DNA from: Desulfobacteraceae bacterium 4572_19
GTDB taxonomy: Bacteria; Desulfobacterota; Desulfobacteria; Desulfobacterales; NBLS01
Assembly: GCA_002084385.1 (NCBI GenBank)
Contig: NBLS01000045.1
Span: 1 to 6,767, forward strand
Reading direction: 5' to 3'
Length of the DNA: 6,767 nucleotides
Under the pieces are notes generated by a model. The model was given only the letters and a program-made list of their open reading frames with translations. It ran no database searches and was not told the origin of the DNA. Position numbers and translations under genes: made by a program. The first letter of the stretch is position 1. Every line of letters starts with the position of its first letter. Positions 1 through 5,683 of the stretch are shown in pieces.

Positions 1-26
1 AGTACAAGTTATTTTTTTGCGAACCC

Positions 27-108
27 TATATATGACAAGCTGTTTATGCGAAGATGAGGTGCTTGTGAACGCTTACATTTTTTGTTGTTGTGTATCATTC
101 GCAATGGC
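27..108 (+). repeat. Partial copy of palindromic repeat, downstream of HNH gene
   Basis: This stretch matches 1458-1539 closely, with an unbroken 20-base shared core at 41-60 (tgtttatgcgaagatgaggt) and the same tail: a gtgaacg-ttac arm end, an attttttgtt spacer and a small hairpin ending in atggc. Only the right arm of the palindrome is clear. Bases 1-26 contain fragments that could be a degraded left arm (acaagtt, tttttttgcgaa), but the match is weak and the window edge cuts it. It starts about 20 nt beyond the HNH stop codon. No reading frame of note lies in 1-128. The element's class is not recognised. Confidence 0.75.
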
Positions 109-128
109 AAATTATAAAAAAAGGAATA

Positions 129-449
129 TTATATTTCATTAAAGAAACCGGTTTTTTTTAAATAGTCATCCCACTCCATGGGAAGAAGTTGTCTTTTTCT
201 TGAATTACAGTCCTTACAAGCTGGAGTTACATTTCCCTTGGTGCTAAGTCCTCCCCTTGAAATTGGTACAATATGATCCATTGTAAGTTCTTTCGGTGCA
301 GTAGAATTTCCACAATAATTGCAAACCCCTTTTGCACAACGCCTCTTCCACCATTGGGAGTGTCGAAGCTCTCTTGCTTTATTTTTCTCTCTTTTTACAT
401 AATCATTATCAGGTATAAAAATTAAACTATCTCCCTTTAGTAAAATCAT
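129..449 (-). CDS. Small HNH endonuclease-family protein
   Basis: A 106-residue protein with an HNH (treble-clef zinc) nuclease fold. Two zinc-binding pairs are visible, CNYC (C43, C46) and CKDC (C78, C81), bracketing the catalytic-type core MDHIVPISRGG (D58, H59) and followed by N73 and N82. The family nicks or cleaves DNA, but the role of these short chromosomal versions is not settled. There is no recognition domain, methylase or phage gene beside it, so I would not call it a restriction enzyme. ATG at 447-449 is preferred. An in-frame TTG two codons upstream (453-455) is possible, with only a weak AAGAAA ahead of it. The start lies inside the end of era (23-nt overlap), which suggests coupled translation and a long-standing pairing rather than recent insertion. 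Confidence is high for the fold and low for the biological role. Confidence 0.85.
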   Translation of the reverse strand: MILLKGDSLIFIPDNDYVKREKNKARELRHSQWWKRRCAKGVCNYCGNSTAPKELTMDHIVPISRGGLSTKGNVTPACKDCNSRKRQLLPMEWDDYLKKTGFFNEI

Positions 450-1344
450 ATCCAAAGTTTCTTAATGCACGGGTGTCAGTACTCCAGTTCTTTTGAACTC
501 TTACGAAAAGTTTAAGAAAGACTTTTCTATCTAACATTTTTTCAATATCTTGTCGTGCATCTTCACCTATAGTTTTAAGCTTAGATCCACCTTTACCTAT
601 TATTATTCCTTTTTGCGAATCACGCTCAACATTAATCGTTGCATCAATATAGGTACAATTTCTTTTCTCTTTAAATGTATCCACCGATACTGCGATGGAG
701 TATGGAATTTCCTGGCCGGTTTGACGAAAAATTTTTTCACGTATCATTTCTGCCACAATAAACCGTTCAGAAAGATCAGTTATAGTATCTTCAGGAAATA
801 ACTGGGGACCATGGGGCAGTAACTCTTCTAACGTTTCCAATATTTTTTCTACTTTAGTTCCATGTTTTGCAGATATTGGTATCACTTCCTTAAATGGATA
901 TATATCTGACCACTGTTCAACAATAGAAAGAATTTCTTTCTTTTTAAGAAGATCCGTCTTGTTTAAGGCAAGCACAACCGGATTTTTTTGTTTATGAAGT
1001 TTTTTTACAAGAATTTTTTCCGATTCCACATCAGGCAAAGAAGCATCTATTAACAAAAGAACAATATCCACATCATTCATGGCAGAAATAGCAGCATCCA
1101 CCATTCTTATATTTAAAGTTGCTTTTGCCTTATGTATGCCTGGTGTATCCATAAAAACAAGCTGTGAATTTTGCCTGTTTACAATTCCAAGAATTCGATC
1201 ACGCGTGGTTTGGGGTTTTCTGGATGTAATCGCAATTTTCATTCCAAGCATTTTATTAAGAAGAGTTGATTTGCCTGCGTTAGGGGCTCCGGCTATAACA
1301 ACAAAACCAGATTTAAAATTTTCTTTTTTTTCCATATTATCCAT
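427..1344 (-). CDS. era: GTPase Era, 16S rRNA-binding ribosome assembly factor
   Basis: A 305-residue protein of the usual Era length. Era binds GTP and the 3' end of 16S rRNA during maturation of the small ribosomal subunit, partly at the inner membrane. All G motifs are present: GAPNAGKST (19-27), the TTRDR switch around T47, DTPG (66-69), NKTD (128-131) and SAK (158-160). The C-terminal KH domain (about 230-285) carries the RNA-binding GKGG loop at 250-253. The protein ends in the family-typical LRNFGYD. ATG at 1342-1344 is used. Its upstream AGGGA is about 18 nt away, and a second ATG three codons on (1333-1335) has no better site, so the start is the least certain part. Era is separated from engB by 181 nt holding a palindromic repeat. 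It may therefore be expressed differently from the genes upstream. Confidence 0.97.
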   Translation of the reverse strand: MDNMEKKENFKSGFVVIAGAPNAGKSTLLNKMLGMKIAITSRKPQTTRDRILGIVNRQNSQLVFMDTPGIHKAKATLNIRMVDAAISAMNDVDIVLLLIDASLPDVESEKILVKKLHKQKNPVVLALNKTDLLKKKEILSIVEQWSDIYPFKEVIPISAKHGTKVEKILETLEELLPHGPQLFPEDTITDLSERFIVAEMIREKIFRQTGQEIPYSIAVSVDTFKEKRNCTYIDATINVERDSQKGIIIGKGGSKLKTIGEDARQDIEKMLDRKVFLKLFVRVQKNWSTDTRALRNFGYDFTKGR

Positions 1345-1399
1345 TATTTTTTTATATGAAAGTCCCTGAAAAAGCTGTACTAAAAAGACTCTTATTTTT

Positions 1400-1539
1400 G
1401 TAAGCGTTCACAAGTGCCTTATATTTGCATAAACAACTTATCATATAATAGTTGTTTTATATAGGACAAGTTGTTTATGCGAAGATGAGGTATTGTGAAC
1501 GTTTACCATTTTTTGTTCTGGCGTATTATTCGCCATGGC
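1400..1539 (+). repeat. Long near-palindromic element with small 3' hairpin
   Basis: The left arm (1400-1447, gtaagcgttcacaag...) is the imperfect reverse complement of the right arm (about 1458-1506, ...ttgtgaacgtttac), roughly 80% by eye, around a loop of about 10 nt. Several departures are G-T or T-G on the plus strand, so plus-strand RNA or single-stranded DNA would pair better than the minus strand. A CATTTTTTGTT spacer and a second hairpin follow: tggcg, loop tattatt, cgcca (about 1519-1536). A partial copy lies at 27-108. The right end runs into engB and supplies its stop codon. Possible identities are a REP-like or MITE-like non-autonomous element or a structured RNA. No transposase is present in the window. 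The family is not recognised. Confidence 0.85.
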
Positions 1540-2122
1540 GGTTATCTAATAACCTTTCAATTTCGTTCCAAAGTTTTTTAAGGCCCATTCGTGATTTAGC
1601 AGAAAACATAACAAAATTATCTTTTTTCAAACAGAGGGATTCTGCAATTATTACAGGTCTTTGTCTGCGTTTGTTAACTGATAACTTATCAGCTTTTGTA
1701 AGTATAATTTGAACCGGAATATTATAACTATCTAACCATGCAATTAAATCTATCTCTTCTTTTTTCGGAGTCCTTCTTATATCAATTAATAAAACTACAC
1801 CTTTCAGGGTTTGTCTTGTTGAAAGATATGTTTCAATCATGGGAGCCCACTGTTTCCGAATATGTTCCGGCACTTTGGCGTAACCATAACCAGGAAGATC
1901 AACAAATGTAAATTCCTTATTTATATTAAAAAAATTTATAAGTTGTGTGCGTCCCGGGGTAGAGCCGGTTTTAACTAACTTTTTTCGATTTACCAAAGTA
2001 TTGATTAAAGATGATTTCCCAACATTGGATCGTCCGGCAAAGGCAATTTCTGATAATTCTCCAACAGGATATTGGGACGGCTTAACGGCACTTGTAATAA
2101 ATTCAGCTGATTTAACATGCAT
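1526..2122 (-). CDS. engB: GTPase EngB (YihA/YsxC), large-subunit assembly factor
   Basis: A 198-residue protein, the normal size for the single-domain TrmE-Era-EngA-EngB-family GTPase needed for 50S ribosomal subunit assembly. The motifs in order are GRSNVGKS (30-37), the GSTPGRTQ switch with T55, DLPGYGYAKVP with DLPG at 75-78, TKAD (142-145) and SAK (174-176). The ATG at 2120-2122 lies 11 nt inside the end of the aminotransferase gene. GGAGG at 2135-2139 precedes it at a rather long spacing of 12 nt, so coupling to upstream translation is likely. The last residues (about RHGE) and the TAA stop are encoded by the edge of the repeated element at 1400-1539, so the C-terminal tail may differ from that of relatives. 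The domain itself looks complete. Neighbouring era gives a ribosome-assembly GTPase pair. Confidence 0.97.
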   Translation of the reverse strand: MHVKSAEFITSAVKPSQYPVGELSEIAFAGRSNVGKSSLINTLVNRKKLVKTGSTPGRTQLINFFNINKEFTFVDLPGYGYAKVPEHIRKQWAPMIETYLSTRQTLKGVVLLIDIRRTPKKEEIDLIAWLDSYNIPVQIILTKADKLSVNKRRQRPVIIAESLCLKKDNFVMFSAKSRMGLKKLWNEIERLLDNRHGE

Positions 2123-3359
2123 TCTTAAAATAAACCTCCAGTCTATCTAAACCTTCCTTAAGATTTTCCATGGAATTTGCGTATGAAAATCGCAGATAGC
2201 CTTCAGCGTTTGAACCAAAATCAATACCCGGCGTAACACCAACATGAGCTTTTTCCAAAATATCGAAAGCTAATTTATAAGAACTTATTTGAGAATCCGA
2301 GGTCTTAAAATTCTGGCTTTTAATTTCACTTTTAAGGTCAGGATTTTCAATTCCAGCAGACAAGTTATTCTGTTTTTTATCGAAAAGATGTTTTACATTC
2401 GCAAATACATAAAATGCTCCTGTTGGTTCAACCGTAATTCCAAGCCCCATTTTTTTTATTCTCTTCACTACGTACTGTCGTCTTTTATCGTATATTTCTT
2501 TCATACGAGCAACGTCTTTATCTGCATTTTTAAGTGCTGCAATACCTCCCATTTGAATTGCGGAATTTGCCGAGATATAAAAATTTTGGTGCATTTTTTG
2601 TATTGCCCTCATAAATTGTTTTGGTGCAATAAGGTATCCAAGTCTTAATCCTGTCATTGCAAAAAGTTTTGAAAAACCATTTAAAACAAATGCATTTTCT
2701 GTAAATTCCAGAATAGAGTGATCTTTTCCACTATAAATCAATCCATGATATATCTCATCTGAAATAACATAAAGTGAATTTGCATCAGCAATATCAGCTA
2801 TCTCTTTTATTTGACTTTTAGAGAGAACATTTCCTGTAGGGTTAGACGGTGAATTTATTAAAATCCCCTTTGTTTTACTATTTATCTTCTCTTTTATAGC
2901 TTCTGGTGTATATTGAAAAGCATTTTTTTCATAAACAGGAACAAATGCCGGAACCCCTCCTAAAAAATTAATAAAATTAGGATAACATGCATAATGGGGA
3001 TTGGAAACAATTATCTCATCGCCATTTTCAAGCAGGGTCGAAAATAAAAGAAACATGGCAGGAGACGTTCCGGATGTAACAACAATTCTATCAGGCTCAA
3101 TTATAACACCATATATTTTTTTATAATATCTGCATATCTCTTCCCGAAGTTCGATTTTTCCAAGACTGTGGGTATAGTGAGTATCACTTTTATCAAAGGC
3201 TTGAAACACCGCATCCTTTACACATTTCGGAATATCAAAATCCGGCTCACCCACTTCCATATGAATAATATCTACTCCTTCACGTTCCATGGCATGGGCT
3301 TTTTCAAGAATTTCCATCACAATAAATGGAGTAATACTTTCAGCTCGTTTTGCAACCAT
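2112..3359 (-). CDS. PLP-dependent class I/II aminotransferase
   Basis: A 415-residue fold-type I aminotransferase of the aspartate aminotransferase superfamily, which moves amino groups between an amino acid and a 2-oxo acid in the cytosol. Visible signatures are VEVGEPDF-like MEVGEPDF (35-42), SNPTGN (172-177), SDEIYHG (200-206) with D201 and Y204 facing the cofactor, the NGFSK segment whose K231 should form the Schiff base, and R390 in YLRFSYA for the substrate carboxylate. The substrate cannot be assigned from sequence. The histidine genes upstream make a histidinol-phosphate role tempting, but the motifs look more AspB-like than HisC-like. Residues about 328-360 form a polar, low-complexity insertion between otherwise conserved C-terminal strands. 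ATG at 3357-3359 has AGAAGG eight bases upstream, lying across the stop of the 55-codon ORF, and the gene ends inside engB. Confidence 0.93.
   Translation of the reverse strand: MVAKRAESITPFIVMEILEKAHAMEREGVDIIHMEVGEPDFDIPKCVKDAVFQAFDKSDTHYTHSLGKIELREEICRYYKKIYGVIIEPDRIVVTSGTSPAMFLLFSTLLENGDEIIVSNPHYACYPNFINFLGGVPAFVPVYEKNAFQYTPEAIKEKINSKTKGILINSPSNPTGNVLSKSQIKEIADIADANSLYVISDEIYHGLIYSGKDHSILEFTENAFVLNGFSKLFAMTGLRLGYLIAPKQFMRAIQKMHQNFYISANSAIQMGGIAALKNADKDVARMKEIYDKRRQYVVKRIKKMGLGITVEPTGAFYVFANVKHLFDKKQNNLSAGIENPDLKSEIKSQNFKTSDSQISSYKLAFDILEKAHVGVTPGIDFGSNAEGYLRFSYANSMENLKEGLDRLEVYFKNAC
2280..2378 (-). other. Low-complexity insertion within aminotransferase
   Basis: Codons 328-360 of the aminotransferase encode a run rich in K, S, N, D and Q (for example NPDLKSEIKSQNF) between KHLFDK and YKLAFDILEKAHVGVTPG. 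In most family members these two segments are close together. The peptide has a loose repeat character (DLKSE, IKSQN, FKTSD, SQISS). It resembles translated short intergenic repeats that have inserted in frame. That resemblance is a recollection of style, not a database match. The boundaries are approximate. Confidence 0.5.
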
Positions 3360-3364
3360 TTATA

Positions 3365-3532
3365 TTACCTTCTTTTTCCATAAAGATATTGATCAATATT
3401 ATCAGAAGCATCAGTTATTCCACATAAAATAGGATTTTTCCCTAAATTTAAAATTGGATCCTTTTGTAATGTTGGTACAATCATTATTCCATGTTCAGCA
3501 ACATTCGTTTTTATATATTCCGAATTAATCAT
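3365..3532 (-). CDS. Conserved-looking 55-residue protein of unknown function
   Basis: A small ORF of 55 codons filling the gap between hisG and the aminotransferase. I do not recognise its family with confidence. The support for it being real is good. It starts ATG (3530-3532) with AGGAG five bases upstream, begins 41 nt after hisG stops and ends 5 nt before the aminotransferase ATG, whose ribosome binding site overlaps its last codons. The protein starts MINSEYIKTNVAEHGIMIVP and has a polar tail, LGKNPILCGITDASDNIDQY followed by LYGKRR. There is no signal peptide, membrane segment or metal motif. The GITDAS-N-D-YLYG tail resembles C-termini I associate with small antitoxins of PIN or similar toxins, where this tail binds the toxin. 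No toxin gene is adjacent, so this is only a suggestion. It could equally be a small housekeeping or regulatory peptide. Confidence 0.75.
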   Translation of the reverse strand: MINSEYIKTNVAEHGIMIVPTLQKDPILNLGKNPILCGITDASDNIDQYLYGKRR

Positions 3533-3537
3533 TTTTT

Positions 3538-3542
3538 CTCCT
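3538..3542 (-). promoter_or_regulatory. Ribosome binding site of the 55-codon ORF
   Basis: The minus strand reads AAAAAAGGAGAAAAA immediately before ATG 3530-3532. AGGAG lies five bases from the start codon, near the optimum. It is one of the best sites in the cluster and is the main argument that the short ORF is translated. Confidence 0.75.
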
Positions 3543-3573
3543 TTTTTCAGTAGTGAATCTTGGGAGCACCTAT

Positions 3574-4449
3574 TTATACCACCTTGTTAAGGGGATACTC
3601 CACAATACCTTCTGCACCTTTTTTCATAAGTTCAGGTATAAGGTTTCTAACTGATTGGGAGTCGATAACAGTTTCTATTGAAAGCCATGGTGACTTATAA
3701 AGGTGAGCAACAGTTGGGGCATTAAGACTTGGGAGCAGATTAATAACATCTTCAATACAAGTTTCAGGAACGTTCATCTTTAAGCCAACCATCTTGTCGC
3801 CTACAAGTGCACCTTGAAGCAAAAGAGCAATCTGTTCAATTTTTTCTCTTTTGACAGGATCTTTCCACGAATCATGGTTTACGATAAGCTGGGTATTTGT
3901 TAGCATAAGTTCATGTATTACACGAAGCCCATGTGCTTTTATTGTGCTTTCAGTTTCTGTGATTTCTACAATTGCATCAGCTAATCCTGAAATAATTTTA
4001 GCTTCTGTGGCACCCCATGAAAAATCAATGTTTACATCAATGTTACGTTCATTAAAGTATCTTCGCGTAAATTTAACAAGTTCTGTTGATATTTTTTTAC
4101 CCTGCAAGTCTTCTATTGTTTTTATATCAGAATCCGATGCAACAGCAATAACCCACCTTGCAGGACGGGCACTAACTTTAGAATATACAAGATCGCATAC
4201 AAGATGCACATCGGACTGATTTTCCGCTATCCAATCCTTTCCGGTCAGCCCAACATCAATTAATCCGGCTTCAACATGCTGCGACATCTCCTGTGCCCTG
4301 CAAAGGGCACACTCTATGGTATCGTCATTAATTTCAGGAAAATAACTTCTTCCGCTAACATCTATTTTCCAGCCTGATCGTTTAAAAAGGGCAATAGTTG
4401 CATCCTGCAAACTTCCTTTTGGAATTCCAAGTCTTAACTTTAAACTCAT
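3574..4449 (-). CDS. hisG: ATP phosphoribosyltransferase, long form (HisG)
   Basis: A 291-residue enzyme catalysing the first step of histidine synthesis, joining ATP and PRPP to give phosphoribosyl-ATP. The length and a C-terminal region (about 210-288) that looks like the HisG_C regulatory domain place it in the long form, which is feedback-inhibited by histidine and works without HisZ. Near the N-terminus are RLGIPKGSL (6-13) and the [12 protein letters not shown] stretch (62-73). The PRPP-binding region is seen as [20 protein letters not shown] (146-165) followed by TEST. ATG at 4447-4449 has AAGGA (4456-4460) six bases upstream. hisI lies 49 nt upstream on the same strand, so the two histidine genes are almost certainly cotranscribed. 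No other his gene is in the window. Confidence 0.97.
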   Translation of the reverse strand: MSLKLRLGIPKGSLQDATIALFKRSGWKIDVSGRSYFPEINDDTIECALCRAQEMSQHVEAGLIDVGLTGKDWIAENQSDVHLVCDLVYSKVSARPARWVIAVASDSDIKTIEDLQGKKISTELVKFTRRYFNERNIDVNIDFSWGATEAKIISGLADAIVEITETESTIKAHGLRVIHELMLTNTQLIVNHDSWKDPVKREKIEQIALLLQGALVGDKMVGLKMNVPETCIEDVINLLPSLNAPTVAHLYKSPWLSIETVIDSQSVRNLIPELMKKGAEGIVEYPLNKVV

Positions 4450-4498
4450 TTTCTTTCCTTTTTTTTACATGTATATAATGGTAATTTCAGGGTGAGCT

Positions 4499-4873
4499 CT
4501 AATACACATCTTCAGGGTTAAAAATTTTCTCCCCATCTATTACAGCCAAACCATCTTTATTAATTTTATTAAAAAAACAACTTCGGTAACCCTTATGGCA
4601 TGCAGCACCGCCTGTTTGTTCTACTTTAAGCAAAATGGTATCATTATCACAATCAAAACGGATTTCTTTAATAATCTGCACATTACCGGAAGTTTCCCCC
4701 TTGACCCATAATGATTTTCTGGAACGACTGTAATATGTTGCTTTGCTTGTATCAAGAGAAACTTGCCATGCCTCTTCGTTCATATATGCAAGCATTAAAA
4801 CTTCTTTGGTTTTATACTCTTGAACAATAACCGGAAGAAGCCCATTGCCTTTATTAAAATCAAGTTTAATCAT
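4499..4873 (-). CDS. hisI: Phosphoribosyl-AMP cyclohydrolase (HisI)
   Basis: A 124-residue single-domain enzyme that opens the purine ring of phosphoribosyl-AMP, the third step of histidine synthesis. It is the cyclohydrolase alone. There is no HisE pyrophosphohydrolase domain, so HisE must be encoded elsewhere. Diagnostic segments are [10 protein letters not shown] (27-36), [18 protein letters not shown] (47-64), the metal-binding DCDND (74-78) with zinc ligand C75, and C92 and C99 in [15 protein letters not shown] at 4871-4873 is preceded by GGGAGGA (4881-4887) with a seven-base spacer, a strong site. It is the first gene of the minus-strand cluster, next to the divergent promoter region. 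Confidence 0.97.
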   Translation of the reverse strand: MIKLDFNKGNGLLPVIVQEYKTKEVLMLAYMNEEAWQVSLDTSKATYYSRSRKSLWVKGETSGNVQIIKEIRFDCDNDTILLKVEQTGGAACHKGYRSCFFNKINKDGLAVIDGEKIFNPEDVY

Positions 4874-4910
4874 TTTTGTTTCCTCCCAGATTTATTACTT
4901 TATTGCATTA

Positions 4911-4939
4911 TTTCTATCCCTAATTTTTTTTTTTTGCAA
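4911..4939 (-). promoter_or_regulatory. Candidate promoter for the his-engB-era cluster
   Basis: On the minus strand TTGCAA (4934-4939) and TAGAAA (4911-4916) are separated by 17 bases that include most of a 12-base A tract. Each hexamer matches 4 of 6 bases of the sigma-70 consensus. It lies about 40 nt upstream of the hisI start. The region is so AT-rich that other -10-like boxes exist, such as TATAAT at 4965-4970 with no good -35. No T-box, attenuator or riboswitch structure was evident in the short leader. Confidence 0.35.
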
Positions 4940-5023
4940 TAAGTTTTTTAATTCTTTTTTGAAAATTATAAAAAATTTCGTTAAGGTATTATGAGTTTGC
5001 TTTATTGTGGAATTAATAATACC

Positions 5024-5052
5024 TTGTATTTATATATAAAAAATTTTATACT
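5024..5052 (+). promoter_or_regulatory. Candidate promoter and operator region for antitoxin gene
   Basis: TTGTAT (5024-5029) and TATACT (5047-5052) have a 17-base spacer. The -10 box matches 5 of 6 consensus bases and the -35 box 3 of 6. Just downstream, gtaataat occurs twice (5060-5067 and 5073-5080), and ttaataat at 5013-5020 is a near-copy. Such repeats would suit an autoregulating ribbon-helix-helix antitoxin, but AT richness makes chance likely. Confidence 0.35.
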
Positions 5053-5103
5053 TCAACAAGTAATAATTGTGTGTAATAATAATTTAAGAAGCATAAATAC
5101 TGG

Positions 5104-5111
5104 AAAGGAGG
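5104..5111 (+). promoter_or_regulatory. Ribosome binding site that sets the antitoxin start
   Basis: AAAGGAGG is a near-perfect Shine-Dalgarno sequence. It precedes two adjacent ATG codons, 5114 (2-base spacer) and 5117 (5-base spacer), so 5117 is favoured. It rules against the longer frame starting at 4991, whose ATG has no such site. Confidence 0.8.
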
Positions 5112-5116
5112 ATATG

Positions 5117-5356
5117 ATGATTCAAGCAGAAGTTCAAATAGAACCTGAAAGTTATTATTTTATAAAAAAAGTTTATAAGGACTTAAAGTACAAAAGCTTG
5201 TGCGAATATGTACATGATGCCATTAATATTAAAGTAGATAAAGATCGTAAAAAATTACGGGAATTAAGTAGAATACAAGCAATGGAACTTATTGGAAAAG
5301 CATCTTACGATAATTTTTTTGAATCTATTGAGGGAGAAGATTTTGAAACAAGGTGA
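5117..5356 (+). CDS. Ribbon-helix-helix (MazE-like) antitoxin, toxin lost
   Basis: A 79-residue protein with the layout of a MazE-like or VapB-like antitoxin. A short N-terminal strand (IQAEVQI, 2-8) and two helices (about 9-21 and 25-45) form a ribbon-helix-helix DNA-binding fold. A charged linker and an acidic tail (SYDNFFESIEGEDFE) of the kind that wraps and blocks a toxin follow. Members of this family normally neutralise a MazF/PemK ribonuclease encoded just downstream and repress their own operon. Here the frame ends at TGA 5354-5356, 14 nt into the start of a toxin-like frame that breaks off after 14 codons. The antitoxin is intact but orphaned. It may be relic DNA, may still regulate transcription, or may neutralise a toxin from another locus. 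No codon is broken, which argues against long neutral decay. Confidence 0.82.
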   Translation: MIQAEVQIEPESYYFIKKVYKDLKYKSLCEYVHDAINIKVDKDRKKLRELSRIQAMELIGKASYDNFFESIEGEDFETR

Positions 5357-5387
5357 AATATATTGGGTTAATTTATTCTTTAAGTAA
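5331..5387 (+). pseudogene. Remnant of MazF/PemK-family toxin, N-terminal codons only
   Basis: AGGGAG at 5331-5336 sits six bases before TTG 5343-5345. From there the frame reads LKQGEIYWVNLFFK and then TAA at 5385-5387. The first eleven residues match the start typical of MazF/PemK endoribonucleases (M-K-x-G-E-I-Y-W-V-N-L), where a loop and the conserved RP motif would follow. The full toxin is about 110 residues, and only 32 nt separate the stop from the next gene, so nearly all of it has been deleted, not just frameshifted. The overlap with the antitoxin end is the usual toxin-antitoxin arrangement. No catalytic residue remains. Confidence 0.75.
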
Positions 5388-5419
5388 ACCTAAGTATGAT
5401 AATAAAAAGGATTTAAAGT

Positions 5420-5683
5420 ATGTTTAAAATAAAATTTCTACCAAACGAAAATGAAATAGAAGTAGAAGAGGGGACAACGATTATCCATGCGGCCATGAAA
5501 GCCGGTGTTCATATAAATGCTTCATGTGGAGGTGATGGGGTATGTGGGAAATGTCGTGTTTTTGTTGAAAAGGGAGAAGTTGAAGATGGTATTTCTCAAA
5601 TGCTTACACCTGAAGATATTGAAAAAGGCTGTAAACTTGCATGTAAAGCTGTTATTAAAAGCGATACCTTTCTCAAAATTTAG
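5420..5683 (+). CDS. [2Fe-2S] N-terminal part of RACE protein (frame-disrupted)
   Basis: An 87-residue frame with a plant-type ferredoxin domain. Cluster ligands are C36, C42 and C45 in CGGDGVCGKC, and C75 in KLACKA. This is the N-terminal module of RACo-like reductive activators of corrinoid enzymes (RACE, DUF4445). It would pass an electron to return inactive Co(II) corrinoid to Co(I). ATG at 5420 has AAAAGGA eight bases upstream. The frame ends at TAG 5681-5683, exactly where family members continue into a linker. The continuation is open in the -1 frame (next entry). One extra base near 5678-5681, for instance a fourth T in the attta run, would join them. I treat the two entries as one broken gene. 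A free ferredoxin of this size is possible but less likely. Confidence 0.85.
   Translation: MFKIKFLPNENEIEVEEGTTIIHAAMKAGVHINASCGGDGVCGKCRVFVEKGEVEDGISQMLTPEDIEKGCKLACKAVIKSDTFLKI

Noticed and set aside
550..1369. Plus-strand open frames antisense to era (550-801, 1079-1369)
   Set aside because: They mirror well-conserved Era codons and show no family motifs or ribosome binding sites.
1400..1510. Rho-independent terminator for engB on the minus strand
   Set aside because: Read on the minus strand the foldback is followed by CTTACAAAAATAAG, with no U run, and several pairs become A-C mismatches.
2112..3359. Assigning the aminotransferase as HisC because of hisG and hisI nearby
   Set aside because: The motifs (SNPTGN, SDEIYHG, NGFSK) are those of the broad AspB-like group. 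Proximity alone does not fix the substrate.
4991..5116. Upstream extension of the antitoxin frame to ATG 4991
   Set aside because: It adds 42 residues unrelated to the ribbon-helix-helix family, has no ribosome binding site, and would span the likely promoter. The AAAGGAGG at 5104-5111 sets the true start.
5671..5683. Programmed -1 ribosomal frameshift joining the two RACE parts
   Set aside because: The zero-frame codons here are ctc aaa att tag. The aaaattt run is not in the X-XXY-YYZ register needed for tandem slippage, and I see no clear downstream stem. A mutation or read error is simpler.
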